From contig KE993501.1 in the NCBI GenBank assembly GCA_000466585.1, positions 181,089-245,088 on the forward strand: a stretch of DNA of 64,000 nucleotides. Reading direction: 5' to 3'. This document shows positions 32,758 through 41,753 of the stretch, in pieces. Below the pieces are notes generated by a model. The model ran no database searches. It saw only the letters and a program-made list of their open reading frames with translations, and was not told the DNA's origin. Source of the stretch: Clostridiales bacterium oral taxon 876 str. F0540. Its GTDB lineage: Bacteria; Bacillota; Clostridia; Clostridiales; Clostridiaceae. The translations under genes were made by a program, and so were the position numbers. The number at the start of each line of letters is the position of its first letter. Positions within the stretch are counted from its first letter, which is position 1.

Positions 32758-33903
32758 GTGACTAACAGTAAAGCTTATTTTAACACCTTGAGATATTCAG
32801 TTATAGGTCTTTTATTTTTTGATGAAATTTATAAATTCAATAAACAAATGATTATTTGTTTTATTGTATTAATATTTACAGCGGTTTTGTTTTTTAATGA
32901 TTTATATAGAATTAAGCAGCTTCTAAAGGAAGAAAAGAAATATTATACCTCTTTATTAATATCTATTTTAGGTGTAGGAATATTGAATTTTATTGTAGGC
33001 GGCTTTTCAAATGTGTTTGCTTTTTTTACACTTATAGAGCTGATAGCAAAGGACAATATTAAAATTAAGAAACCTGTAATATACATCCATGCCGCAGCAT
33101 ACTTTCTGCCTAATACCATTAGACAAATGTTAGCTTACGGACATATTAAAGACTTATCAGATATTTTTATACGTATTCTCATTTACCCAACGGTTTTAAT
33201 AATTCTATTTCTTATAAGGTCGTTAAAGCTGGAGAGAAAAGAAATTGCAAAGCTTAACGAAGAACTAAAGGATTACTCTGAAAAGGTGGGGGAGTTAACT
33301 GTGTCAAAGGAGCGTAACAGAGTAGCTCAGGAGCTGCACGATTCAATAGGACATTCTTTAATGGCTATTTCTATGCACCTTGACTTTCTCGGGAACATTA
33401 TTGACAAGGATACAAGGAAAGCAAAGGAAATATTAGGACGTACTGATTATATTCTTAAAGAAAGCATTGAGGATCTGCGTGACACGGTATATAAGCTTAA
33501 GGAAAGCAATAATAAGGATAGTTTGGAAAGTAGAATTAAAACTTTGGTGACAAACATAACAATAGGTGAAACTCTAAATGTAAATGTTATGTTTGATAAA
33601 AATATTGAAAAGGTTTCGGCACAAATTAAGGAAGCTATATTTACAACGGTAAAGGAGAGAGTTACAAACAGTTTAAAACACGGTGCTGTTACTAAAATAA
33701 ATATAAACATTCAATGTATGAATGATAAAATAGATGTTATTATTGAAGATGACGGAAAAGGGTGCGAAAATATACTTAAATCTCACGGGCTTAGAGGCAT
33801 TGAAAGCAGAATCAGTAATCTAGGCGGTGAAGCTGTTTTCAAAAGCAGTGTTGGAAGCGGGTTTAGATCTGAAATAAGTATTCCCATAATTTTGGAGGCG
33901 TAA
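32758..33903 (+). CDS. Sensor histidine kinase (NarL-type, HisKA_3)
   Basis: A 381-residue membrane histidine kinase. The N-terminal half has about five to six membrane helices, then a coiled linker (KLNEELKDYSEKVGEL), the HisKA_3 phosphoacceptor VAQELHDSIGHSL (His near residue 199) and an HATPase domain with DDGKGCENI and GLRGIESRI. It should phosphorylate the response regulator whose gene starts two bases after its stop. No transporter gene is in the immediate unit. It starts at GTG 32758. Confidence 0.9.
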   Translation: MTNSKAYFNTLRYSVIGLLFFDEIYKFNKQMIICFIVLIFTAVLFFNDLYRIKQLLKEEKKYYTSLLISILGVGILNFIVGGFSNVFAFFTLIELIAKDNIKIKKPVIYIHAAAYFLPNTIRQMLAYGHIKDLSDIFIRILIYPTVLIILFLIRSLKLERKEIAKLNEELKDYSEKVGELTVSKERNRVAQELHDSIGHSLMAISMHLDFLGNIIDKDTRKAKEILGRTDYILKESIEDLRDTVYKLKESNNKDSLESRIKTLVTNITIGETLNVNVMFDKNIEKVSAQIKEAIFTTVKERVTNSLKHGAVTKININIQCMNDKIDVIIEDDGKGCENILKSHGLRGIESRISNLGGEAVFKSSVGSGFRSEISIPIILEA

Positions 33904-33904
33904 T

Positions 33905-34564
33905 ATGATAAATGTAGTAATAGCAGATGATATGCAAATCATTAGAGAAGGAATTAAAATGATGCTTAGCCTGGATGATGAAATTGAAGTTGTGGGCGAA
34001 TGTATTAACGGGAAAGAACTTTTGGATTTACTTATAGTTTCACTGCCGGACGTTGTACTTATGGATATAAAAATGCCTTTAATAGACGGGGTTGAGGCAA
34101 CAAGGCTGGTTAAGGAAAGATACGGCAATGTTAAAGTGTTAATTCTTACAACCTTTATTGATGATGAATATATTTTTGAGGCTTTAAAAAATGGTGCCAG
34201 CGGATATATGCTCAAGGATGCAAAATCTGATGAGCTGTCAAAGGGTATAAAGACTGTATATGAAGGAAAAACGCTGCTACATCCGGATATAGCAACAAAG
34301 CTTGTAGAGGCTTTTAATACATTAAAGAAAGAGAAAGACAGTGAGACTTTGCCAATAGCGTCTGAAAAATTAAAAACACTCACCCCAAGAGAACTAGAAT
34401 TGGCTAAGTTAATAGGAAGCGGAAAATCCAACAAGGAGATAAGCAGTGAACTGTATATTTCAGAAGGTACAGTTAAAAACTATGTATCAAAAATAATAGA
34501 GAAGCTGGAGGCTAAAAGCAGGACTGAACTTATTTTATATATGACCAAAAGCACAGGCAGGTAG
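33905..34564 (+). CDS. NarL/LuxR-family response regulator
   Basis: A 219-residue response regulator. The receiver domain has the acidic pocket (IADD), the phosphoacceptor Asp in DVVLMDIKMP, the Thr in LTTF and the Lys in MLKDAKSDE. The C-terminal LuxR helix-turn-helix is LTPRELELAKLIGSGKSNKE followed by the recognition helix SEGTVKNYVSKI. Partner of the histidine kinase upstream. A membrane protein gene follows and may be a target. Confidence 0.92.
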   Translation: MINVVIADDMQIIREGIKMMLSLDDEIEVVGECINGKELLDLLIVSLPDVVLMDIKMPLIDGVEATRLVKERYGNVKVLILTTFIDDEYIFEALKNGASGYMLKDAKSDELSKGIKTVYEGKTLLHPDIATKLVEAFNTLKKEKDSETLPIASEKLKTLTPRELELAKLIGSGKSNKEISSELYISEGTVKNYVSKIIEKLEAKSRTELILYMTKSTGR

Positions 34565-34584
34565 TGAAAATACCTGTCTTTTTT
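34555..34584 (+). terminator. Intrinsic terminator
   Basis: AGGCAGGTA and TACCTGTCT form a stem around GTGAAAA, followed by TTTTT. The stem begins within the last codons of the response regulator gene. Confidence 0.8.
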
Positions 34585-34677
34585 ATGCTCAAATATATGA
34601 CTGTGGTAACATGTGAAGCTTATATATATTTATTATAATTTATTCATAAATAAATTTTAGTTCAGGAGGAAAGAGAC

Positions 34678-35148
34678 ATGCGTAATTTGGAGATATCACT
34701 TATCAGCTTAGGAGTTTTGGCATTTCTTATGTATAACCATTTTAGTAAGGAGGAGCTAGATAATAAGGCCTACATACCTTTTGTTATATTTCTTATTATT
34801 ACTGGTTACATTACTTTCAGAATAGGAGCGTTAGACTCTGGAGCTATAGAGGGATTTGTGTTGAGGTTTATCTTAGGGGGACTAATAGGTATACTTCAAG
34901 GCTGTTTGGCTAAGATCAGTGTAGAGCAGGGTGAAGTAAAGTATAAGGGCACAGCTGTTGGACTGGTATTCTGGCTTGTTTTTATACCTGTAAGACTCAT
35001 AATACTTCCGTTGATTTCAACAGTTGCTGTAAGCAATACAAACTTTGGACATTATGACCTAGCTGTTTCAGCATTATATATTTTCACAGGTTTTTTTCTA
35101 GTAAAACCTTATGTTCTAATTAAAAGAGGAATTAATCTTAACAAATAA
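34678..35148 (+). CDS. CcdC/DUF1453-like membrane protein
   Basis: A 156-residue integral membrane protein with about five helices and the motif YIPFVIFLIITGYITFRIGA, resembling the DUF1453/CcdC family. The role is unknown. RBS AGGAGGAAAG precedes ATG 34678. It follows the two-component system but has its own upstream region after the terminator. Confidence 0.6.
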   Translation: MRNLEISLISLGVLAFLMYNHFSKEELDNKAYIPFVIFLIITGYITFRIGALDSGAIEGFVLRFILGGLIGILQGCLAKISVEQGEVKYKGTAVGLVFWLVFIPVRLIILPLISTVAVSNTNFGHYDLAVSALYIFTGFFLVKPYVLIKRGINLNK

Positions 35149-35248
35149 CAGTATTGAAAATTATTTTATGTAAGAATTAGAAGCGCTTGCATGGAAGATA
35201 ATACAAATATATTATTATATTACAAGAAAATTTTTGGAGGCGTAGATT

Positions 35249-35827
35249 ATGACGAGTACAATAATTATTACAATTTGTATTTGGATTATATTCTGGATAT
35301 ATTGGATAATATCAGCACTGCGAACTCGTATAAAAGTAAAAAAAGAGGTTGCTGGTCAAAAGAGTGTACAAAGATTTGTTCATTTATTTTTAGTTGTTAT
35401 ATCATACTTTATTACTTTCTATAAATTTAATAATAATTTTTTTTGGAATAGAATAATACCAGCTAACCTTTTAGTTGATGATATAGGATTAGTCATTTTA
35501 ATTCTATCTCTTTCATTTGGCATATGGGCAAGAAACGTACTAGGAAGGAATTGGAGTGGAGCTATACAAAAGGTTGAAGGTCAAAGACTGATTACTCACG
35601 GTCCGTATAAATATATAAGGAATCCTATTTATACTGCAATAGTATGCGGCTTTTGCGGTACATTTTTAGTTTTAGGAAGATTTTCTTCTCTTATTGGATT
35701 GTTAATAATAACAATAACTTATGTAATAAAAATAAGAAATGAACAAAAATTTCTATTGCTCGAATTTGAAGAGGAGTACAGTAATTACATAAAAAAGTCA
35801 TGGGCTTTAATACCGTTTATATTTTAG
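35249..35827 (+). CDS. Isoprenylcysteine carboxyl methyltransferase-like protein
   Basis: A 192-residue membrane protein of the ICMT/PEMT family with about four to five helices. The SAM-binding motif is visible as THGPYKYIRNPIYT (around residues 116-129) and a late EEEYSNY. Bacterial members methylate unknown, often lipid, substrates. RBS GGAGGCG precedes ATG 35249. Confidence 0.85.
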   Translation: MTSTIIITICIWIIFWIYWIISALRTRIKVKKEVAGQKSVQRFVHLFLVVISYFITFYKFNNNFFWNRIIPANLLVDDIGLVILILSLSFGIWARNVLGRNWSGAIQKVEGQRLITHGPYKYIRNPIYTAIVCGFCGTFLVLGRFSSLIGLLIITITYVIKIRNEQKFLLLEFEEEYSNYIKKSWALIPFIF

Positions 35828-36054
35828 TATTTTCCATATTTCAATTTATCTATTGAAGAAATGGTTGAGATGATTTTACTGAATTGTACACAGACAACAG
35901 AAATGGCTGCAAGATTTCGCTGGTATAGGAACCTAAAATTTAAGTGACGACATAAAAATACATTAGAAAGGAGCAATGCCGCCACTGTGTAATGCTCAGC
36001 TATATGAAAGAAATGTTCCCATTTCTCTTAATAAATTGTCCAGATAATATTGAG

Positions 36055-36945
36055 TTAATCTTTATTCCAAAACAATGCAATCTTGTTAGCGTCAGTTCGT
36101 CCTTGTTCTCTGCCATAAGCTGCGATTACAGGCCGTATTCGTGGATCAACCGGATTTCCTCCAAGCTGTTTAAAGGCAGCAAAGGCTTCTTTTGACGGAG
36201 TGATTAATTCAACTTTTGATCCGGATTCTTTAAGATGATTTATCTGATATTCTAATGTGAAAGGTGTCTTTATTGGAAGACCTACTGATAAAATAAGTAC
36301 TCGATCTGCTCCAACAGCCACATCTGCGTTCTCCATTGAATGTGTTCCTCCATCAATATACTGGCTGGATCCGATAGTGATCGGAGGCCACACCCCAGCA
36401 AGTGAACTGCTTGAAGAGACAGCGTGCACAAGATCTACTCCTGAATTGCGCCCCCAAACAATACGACGTGAAGTAGAAAGATCAACTGCTGCGATTTTGA
36501 GTGCTTTACCCCATGCAAGATCACCCAACCTGTCATTGATTCTTGCTAACTGGCTGCTTTCAGGTAAAGTGTTTGATTTAACAGCTAGATTTCCAATCCT
36601 TTGTATCCATTCCTCTGCAGTGTTTGAGTTAGTAGCTATCTCATCATATGCCTCAAAGAGCCAGCCCATATTTCCAATTGGACTTTCTTCAAAGGGCTTG
36701 TTCGTAGATTCAATCAACCTTTCCCAGATATCATCCCAGGATATTCCGGAGGCAAGTGAGGCACCAACCTGAGAGCCTGCTGAAGTGCCTATAATCAGGC
36801 TGGCAGAACGTAAATCAATGCCATTGTCAGCTAGTCCTGCTAAATATCCGGTCTCCCAGCCAATACCCATACTTCCACCACCGCCCAAAACCAAAGCTCC
36901 GTATAAATTCTTATTAGTTACATTTGTTAAAAATGTTTCATCCAT
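36055..36945 (-). CDS. Patatin-like phospholipase
   Basis: A 296-residue patatin-family serine acyl hydrolase. The oxyanion loop GALVLGGGGSMGIGWETGYL opens the domain, the nucleophile elbow is GTSAG (Ser near residue 54) and the catalytic Asp is in DGGTHS. It would release fatty acids from lipids in the cytoplasm. Base composition is less AT-rich than in neighbouring genes, which hints at transfer. RBS GAAGGAG precedes ATG 36945. It is divergent from the LysR gene, its likely regulator. Confidence 0.88.
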   Translation of the reverse strand: MDETFLTNVTNKNLYGALVLGGGGSMGIGWETGYLAGLADNGIDLRSASLIIGTSAGSQVGASLASGISWDDIWERLIESTNKPFEESPIGNMGWLFEAYDEIATNSNTAEEWIQRIGNLAVKSNTLPESSQLARINDRLGDLAWGKALKIAAVDLSTSRRIVWGRNSGVDLVHAVSSSSSLAGVWPPITIGSSQYIDGGTHSMENADVAVGADRVLILSVGLPIKTPFTLEYQINHLKESGSKVELITPSKEAFAAFKQLGGNPVDPRIRPVIAAYGREQGRTDANKIALFWNKD

Positions 36946-37135
36946 AGTTTTTCTCCTTCAATTAAGTTATTGTTTCATTATTACTCTACATATTATTAAA
37001 AAGTTGTTAGTGTCATGCTTCCAAGCATACCAGAATCATCTTTATTAGTATTATAGCAAGAATTGATATATAATAAAAATAGCATAATTTTATATTAGTT
37101 ATACATTATTTTATATAAACAAGGATGATAATCTT

Positions 37136-38017
37136 ATGGAAATAAAACAATTAACATATTTTTTAAAAATAGCTGAAGAAGGAAATATAACAAGGGCAGC
37201 CGAAAAATTATATATAGCTCAGCCTCATCTAAGCAATCACTTAAAGTTACTTGAAAATGAGCTTGGAGTAAAGCTCATTGAAAGAAATACGCATAGGATA
37301 AAGCTGACTAATGCTGGAGAAGTTTTAAGGCATAGGGCTATTCAGATACTGGAGTTAGTAAATTCTACTGTTAAAGAGCTTAAGGATATAGAAGATGGCC
37401 TTAAAGGAACACTATCAATTGGGACCATATCTTCTGCTGGAGATATTATTCTGCCCGATATAATTTATAACTTTCATAGACAATATCCAAATGTTAATTT
37501 CAAGGTAATGGAAGCTGTTACACCGGAAATTCTGGAGCTTCTGAACAATGGAGTGATTGAAGTTGGAATTATAAGAGGTGAGATTAATCCAGAGCTTTAC
37601 GAGCAGTTTACTCTTACAGAGGAACCTATGATTGCGATTGGCAGTGGTGAGTTATTTTGTGATGCTACTTCAGAGGGTATTGATATGAGAGATTTTGAGG
37701 ATAAGCCACTGCTGATACATAGCAGATATGAAAATATGGTACTTGAGGCATGTGCAAAATGGGGCTTTGAGCCAAGAATACTTGGAAATATAGAGGATAC
37801 AAGATCAATATTGTCATGGGCAGAAAAGGGAATGGGGATTGCAGTAGTTCCTAGAGATTGGATAAGCCTTATTACAGGCACAAAATTGAAATATATAGAA
37901 ATCCACGAAACTGGCTTGATAACAAAGACTGCTATGGCTTGGAAAAAAGGCAATTATCTCTCATCTGTTGCACGACATTTTTTAGAAAGCTGCGACAGAT
38001 CAATGATAATCAATTAA
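37136..38017 (+). CDS. LysR family transcriptional regulator
   Basis: A 293-residue LysR regulator: the N-terminal winged helix (LTYFLKIAEEGNITRAAEKL, then QPHLSNHLKLLENELGVKL) and a periplasmic-binding-like effector domain. Divergent from the patatin gene across about 190 bp. Its last residues (after FLE) run into sequence that in another frame encodes a RecQ-like HRDC fragment, so the natural C-terminus may have been altered by a rearrangement. Confidence 0.9.
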   Translation: MEIKQLTYFLKIAEEGNITRAAEKLYIAQPHLSNHLKLLENELGVKLIERNTHRIKLTNAGEVLRHRAIQILELVNSTVKELKDIEDGLKGTLSIGTISSAGDIILPDIIYNFHRQYPNVNFKVMEAVTPEILELLNNGVIEVGIIRGEINPELYEQFTLTEEPMIAIGSGELFCDATSEGIDMRDFEDKPLLIHSRYENMVLEACAKWGFEPRILGNIEDTRSILSWAEKGMGIAVVPRDWISLITGTKLKYIEIHETGLITKTAMAWKKGNYLSSVARHFLESCDRSMIIN

Positions 38018-38136
38018 AGGATTTAATTTCTAAGATGCCTAGAAACAAACAAGAACTACAAAAGGTTACAGGGTTTAGCGAGGTAAAGGAAAATAAGTAT
38101 GGATATGATATTTTTAAGATTATAAATAAATATTAA
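37984..38136 (+). pseudogene. HRDC-domain fragment (RecQ-like C-terminus)
   Basis: In the frame +1 to LysR, LRQINDNQLKDLISKMPRNK is followed by a GFSEVKENKYGYDIFKII end, the pattern of an HRDC domain as found at the end of RecQ helicases. There is no upstream helicase sequence and no start. It overlaps the LysR stop. This is most likely the scar of a deletion or insertion. Confidence 0.6.
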
Positions 38137-38180
38137 ACTATTAAATAATAAATTGCTAATTAATTTTACTAATTTGTATT

Positions 38181-38210
38181 TATAATATGACATACAGCTG
38201 TCATATTATA
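38181..38210. promoter_or_regulatory. 30-bp imperfect palindrome upstream of the BtrH-like gene
   Basis: TATAATATGACA (38181-38192) and TGTCATATTATA (38199-38210) are perfectly complementary arms around TACAGC. The half-site TATGACA/TGTCATA is the same as in the palindrome at 28260, with wider spacing. It could be an operator or a terminator hairpin, but it has no T-run. Confidence 0.5.
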
Positions 38211-38280
38211 AATGCTATAGTTATATTAACCTGAATGGTAAAATAGTCTAGTTGTTTTATAGGAAGGAGAATATTCTAAA

Positions 38281-39267
38281 GTGATAATTAATGATTTTAA
38301 ACCTTATAAAGGCGAAAATTGTGAAACGACTGCTGTTGGCAATCTGTTAAAAAATAATGGTATAGTATTGTCTGAACCAATGCTCTTTGGAATCGGTGAA
38401 GGACTTAGCTTTATTTATTGGGATAGTAAGCAAATGGGGTTTCCATTTTTAGGTGGAAGATGTAAGCAGGATGTTTTAACAGAAAAAATAGTTAAAAATC
38501 TTAATTTAAATATTGAAGTGCAGCAGACAACTTCAAAAACAAAGGCGTGGGAAAATGTTAAATCTAAAATAGATGCCGGAATTCCAGTAGGATTAAAACT
38601 GGATAGTTACTATCTTGAATACTTTACACAGAAGATACATTTTGCTGGACATTATGTAACAATTTATGGATATGATGATAAGTTTGCTTATTTAATAGAT
38701 ACTGCTCAGCAGGGATTAAGTGTCAAGACAAGTTTATCAAGTTTGTCAGATGCTAGAAGTGCAAAAGGCCCAATGTCCTCTCCTAATAGGTCCTTTATAA
38801 TAACAGGAAAAAATGAACTGCCTAATTTAAGGGAGGTTATTATATCTGCAATTTATAACAATGCAAATGAATATTTAAATCCTCCAATTCAGAACATATC
38901 TTTTAAAGGCATAAGAAAAACGGCAAAAGTTATTGTAAATTGGTTTGAAAAACCTGGAATGACCCCGGAATTAATTGCACAAACAGGATTGTTAATGGAA
39001 AAGGCAGGTACAGGAGGAGCCTTATTTAGGAATATGTACAGAAATTTTCTTAAGGAATGTGATGAATTATATAAGGACTTAGAACTTAATAGTTCATATA
39101 AGAATTTTTGTACAATTGCCCAAATGTGGACAGAGGTATCAAAAATGATTTGCAGTGCAGGGCAAAACAGCAGCAAACAAGAACTTCAAAAAGCATCTGA
39201 TATATTGATGGATATAGCCACATTAGAGGAAGAAACTATGAAAACTTTATTGAGCAAAATGCAATGA
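38281..39267 (+). CDS. BtrH-like protein with DUF4872 domain
   Basis: A 328-residue protein: residues 1-150 match the BtrH_N (papain-like, C39-related) domain with the Cys in GENCETTAVGNLLK and the His in HFAGHYVTIYGYDD; the rest resembles DUF4872. In butirosin synthesis BtrH transfers an acyl chain from a carrier protein to the amino group of an aminoglycoside. No carrier protein, aminoglycoside or butirosin gene is nearby, so its substrate is open. It starts at GTG 38281 behind GGAAGGAG. Confidence 0.75.
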   Translation: MIINDFKPYKGENCETTAVGNLLKNNGIVLSEPMLFGIGEGLSFIYWDSKQMGFPFLGGRCKQDVLTEKIVKNLNLNIEVQQTTSKTKAWENVKSKIDAGIPVGLKLDSYYLEYFTQKIHFAGHYVTIYGYDDKFAYLIDTAQQGLSVKTSLSSLSDARSAKGPMSSPNRSFIITGKNELPNLREVIISAIYNNANEYLNPPIQNISFKGIRKTAKVIVNWFEKPGMTPELIAQTGLLMEKAGTGGALFRNMYRNFLKECDELYKDLELNSSYKNFCTIAQMWTEVSKMICSAGQNSSKQELQKASDILMDIATLEEETMKTLLSKMQ

Positions 39268-39354
39268 AGATAATAATATTGATATTTAATTCATGAGTGT
39301 AATTCTGCAGTAATTGTAAGGTAAAATTCAATATTGAACTTATTAGTGTTACCA

Positions 39355-39416
39355 GGGACGGTTATCAAAAATAGCTATTTAGTCAAAAATTATATCATAA
39401 AATTGTTAACCGTCCC
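39355..39416. repeat. Inverted repeat GGGACGGTTA/TAACCGTCCC
   Basis: Ten-base arms at 39355-39364 and 39407-39416 with a 42-base loop. The sequence resembles GGGACGGTT-type repeats that I recall from Clostridium and Bacillus genomes near REP-associated transposases. It lies between the convergent BtrH-like and azoreductase genes. Confidence 0.5.
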
Positions 39417-39445
39417 CAATTACCCAATTATTCAAAATAGACTAT

Positions 39446-40115
39446 CTAAGTCAACACAGCCTCTCTTATATCCATCTTCTCTATAATAGTATCTATTTTT
39501 TCTTTAGCATTTTCTATAGCGTCTTGCTTCTCTTGCTCAGTAGTGCCTGTACTATCTACTAGCAGTTTTTCAAATTTACTTATACCCATAAACTTCATAA
39601 TATCTTCAATGTAATCAAGACCTTTATTAAACATTGGCCTCATTATCCATGGTATGTTTCCACCAGAGGATTGTATATAAACTACTGTCCTTGGTTTATC
39701 CTTTAGAAGGCCTTCAGGTTTTTCGCCCTTCTTAGGAAAGGTTATTGTTTTATCAGTTTGCACTATACAGTCTATATATTCCTTTAATGGTGCAGGAAAG
39801 GATAAACTCCACATAGGTGCAGCTATTACGTAGACATCTGCTTCTATAAATTGATTACATAACTCTATAATTTTATGAACTTCCTCTTGATCCTTTTTTG
39901 GCAGTCTATTTGCTGCGTCTTCATTTACAACGCAATTCCTGCTTTCAAAATATTGGTATTCTAATCTAGGTATATGTTCTTTATACAAGTCAAGTTCTTC
40001 TATTTCAAATTCAGGATACTTTTATAAATCTATTTACGAGGGCTCTTCCAACAGTTTTGCTTGCAGATAAGTTTTCCGGTTTTGAATTAACGGTAATGTA
40101 TAAAAGCTTTTTCAA
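39446..40115 (-). pseudogene. FMN-dependent azoreductase (AzoR-like) with a frameshift
   Basis: Two frames together encode a complete flavodoxin-fold AzoR-type NAD(P)H:quinone/azo reductase of about 220 residues. The first part, from TTG 40115 (RBS AAAGGAG), reads KKLLYITVNSKPENLSASKT and RALVNRFIK; the second continues YPEFEIEELDLYKEHIPRLE to the stop at 39446, including APMWSLSFPAPLKEYID. A one-base shift at about 40018-40025, beside an AAAA run, separates them. It could be a sequencing error, a dead gene or, less likely, recoding. Confidence 0.75.
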
Positions 40116-40305
40116 AGTAACAACTCCTTTATCTTTAATTGGTAGTTCATCTTAGTGTTTGCATTTTTGAAAAATTAACAACCGGTTTAAAAAATAATAA
40201 GTAAGGAGAATCGTCATAAATATGTATATGACTGAGTATGAAACTTTTGAAAGGCTTTTAATTAATGGCAGCGATGCTAATGTCTAGTTTTATGTAATTA
40301 TAGAC

Positions 40306-40359
40306 ATTCAAATAAAGTGCTAGATATTTTTTCTTGAATATCTAGCACTTTATTTGAAT
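40306..40359. terminator. Strong bidirectional terminator hairpin
   Basis: A perfect 23-bp stem (40306-40328 with 40337-40359) is flanked by A- and T-rich arms. It separates the end of the nitroreductase gene from the azoreductase start region. The rest of 40116-40412 holds only a very short frame (MTEYETFERLL). Confidence 0.8.
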
Positions 40360-40412
40360 ACTTAACTTGCATATTCCTTTTTTAGCTTATATATTTTTAT
40401 GAATACAAACTG

Positions 40413-41078
40413 TTAAACCCATTGTACAATATCACTTAATTCTTGTCTTGTTTTCTTATATGGTTCACTTGCGCGATATCCGAAGCTTGCCATAACTGAG
40501 ACTCCAAAGTGTTCGGTATCTAGAATACCTTCTTCTTTAAGAATCTCTTCTACCTTTTCAATATTAAAGCCTTCGATTGGGCAAGAGTCAATTTCCAAAA
40601 ATGCTGCTGCAGTAAGCATGTTTCCTAAAGCAATGTAAGTTTGCTTGCTTGCCCAGTCAAAAAGAGCTCTATCACTTTCAAGTAATTTAAAGTCATTTTT
40701 TTGAAAGTTTTCATAGGCAGCTCTTTTCCCAGCTGATATTTCCGCAGGAAGATTTTGCACCTCAGACATAATTCTTGTAATATATTCAGAATTATAAACT
40801 GTATCAATCTTTTTACGTGCAAGAATAATTACAAAATGACTAGCTCCATTGAAGCTATTTTGTGCTCCCCATGATACAGGAAATAGTTTTTCTCTAAGCT
40901 TCTTATCTTGAACTACAAGAAACTTCCATGGTTCAAAACCAAAAGAACTTGGTGAAAGACGCCCAGCTTCTAATATTGTATTAAAATCTTCATCTGATAC
41001 CACGTTTGTAGGATCAAACTTTTTGCAAGCATGACGAAATTGAAATGCCTCAATTATTTCTTGATTTTTTTTATTCAT
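40413..41078 (-). CDS. NAD(P)H-dependent nitroreductase family protein
   Basis: A 221-residue nitroreductase of the NfsB/MhqN-like type: AFQFRHACKKFDPTNVVSDE is the family start with the FMN-binding Arg, followed by SPSSFGFEPWKFLVV, and IDSCPIEGF near the end. It should reduce quinones or nitro compounds with FMN. Divergent from the HxlR gene, the usual regulator of such reductases. RBS AAGGTGGTTTG precedes ATG 41078. Confidence 0.9.
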   Translation of the reverse strand: MNKKNQEIIEAFQFRHACKKFDPTNVVSDEDFNTILEAGRLSPSSFGFEPWKFLVVQDKKLREKLFPVSWGAQNSFNGASHFVIILARKKIDTVYNSEYITRIMSEVQNLPAEISAGKRAAYENFQKNDFKLLESDRALFDWASKQTYIALGNMLTAAAFLEIDSCPIEGFNIEKVEEILKEEGILDTEHFGVSVMASFGYRASEPYKKTRQELSDIVQWV

Positions 41079-41213
41079 TTTTCAAACCACCTTTTAATTT
41101 AGTATAGGTTAAGTCTATCACAATGAGATATTATATTGAAGAACGCACAATTTTTATATATAATATAAACAAATGTACCTAAGTATCTTTTTTATACAAA
41201 AAGGAGTAGAATT

Positions 41214-41558
41214 ATGAAAGAGCAAACTATATATCCTAATTGTAATAATCGTCCATGTCCTGTAGAAACAACTTTAAATATAATTAGTGGTAAGTGGAAA
41301 GGGATTATTTTATATCGATTATTAGGCGGCAAAAAACGATTCAATGAATTACAAAAAATGATTCCAGCTGTTACACATCGAACATTGACACTGCAATTAC
41401 GTGAACTTGAAAGAGATAAAGTTGTAAAACGAACAGTATACGCTGAGGTCCCTCCTCGTGTTGAATATGAGCTAACCCCGCTTGGCACATCTATGACTCC
41501 AATAATTGCAGCTATGTATAATTGGGGATTAAATTATCAAAATGAACAAAAGCTATAA
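41214..41558 (+). CDS. HxlR family transcriptional regulator
   Basis: A 114-residue HxlR winged-helix regulator: CPVETTLNIISGKWKGIILY and the wing region VPPRVEYELTPLG are diagnostic. A single Cys pair near the N-terminus (NNRPCPVE) lies where thiol- or quinone-sensing members have theirs. It is divergent from the nitroreductase gene, which it likely represses until an electrophile arrives. AAAAGGAG precedes ATG 41214. Confidence 0.9.
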   Translation: MKEQTIYPNCNNRPCPVETTLNIISGKWKGIILYRLLGGKKRFNELQKMIPAVTHRTLTLQLRELERDKVVKRTVYAEVPPRVEYELTPLGTSMTPIIAAMYNWGLNYQNEQKL

Positions 41559-41753
41559 TGAAATTACTTAAGGTTCTTTTGGAGAAGTTTGGATGTTCTA
41601 TTCGAACTTCCTTTGCGAGTGCGTACTCACAAGTCGCTCATAAATATATTATGATGAATAATTATAAATTATATTTATAAGACATTGACAAAAAAATACT
41701 TGTAATATATTATTTAAAATAGTGTAGGTACACGAAAATGATAAGGTGATAAT

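Noticed and set aside
35191..35424. 77-codon plus-strand frame rich in Tyr and Asn
   Set aside because: It overlaps the start of the ICMT-like gene in another frame and has AT-rich random composition.
36257..37048. Long plus-strand frames opposite the patatin gene
   Set aside because: They are antisense shadows of a clear patatin coding region.
41579..41645. Inverted repeats GAAGTT/GAACTTC and GAGT/ACTC after the HxlR gene as a third REP-like element
   Set aside because: The arrangement lacks the ATTTA-loop hairpin of the other two and is more likely a weak terminator.
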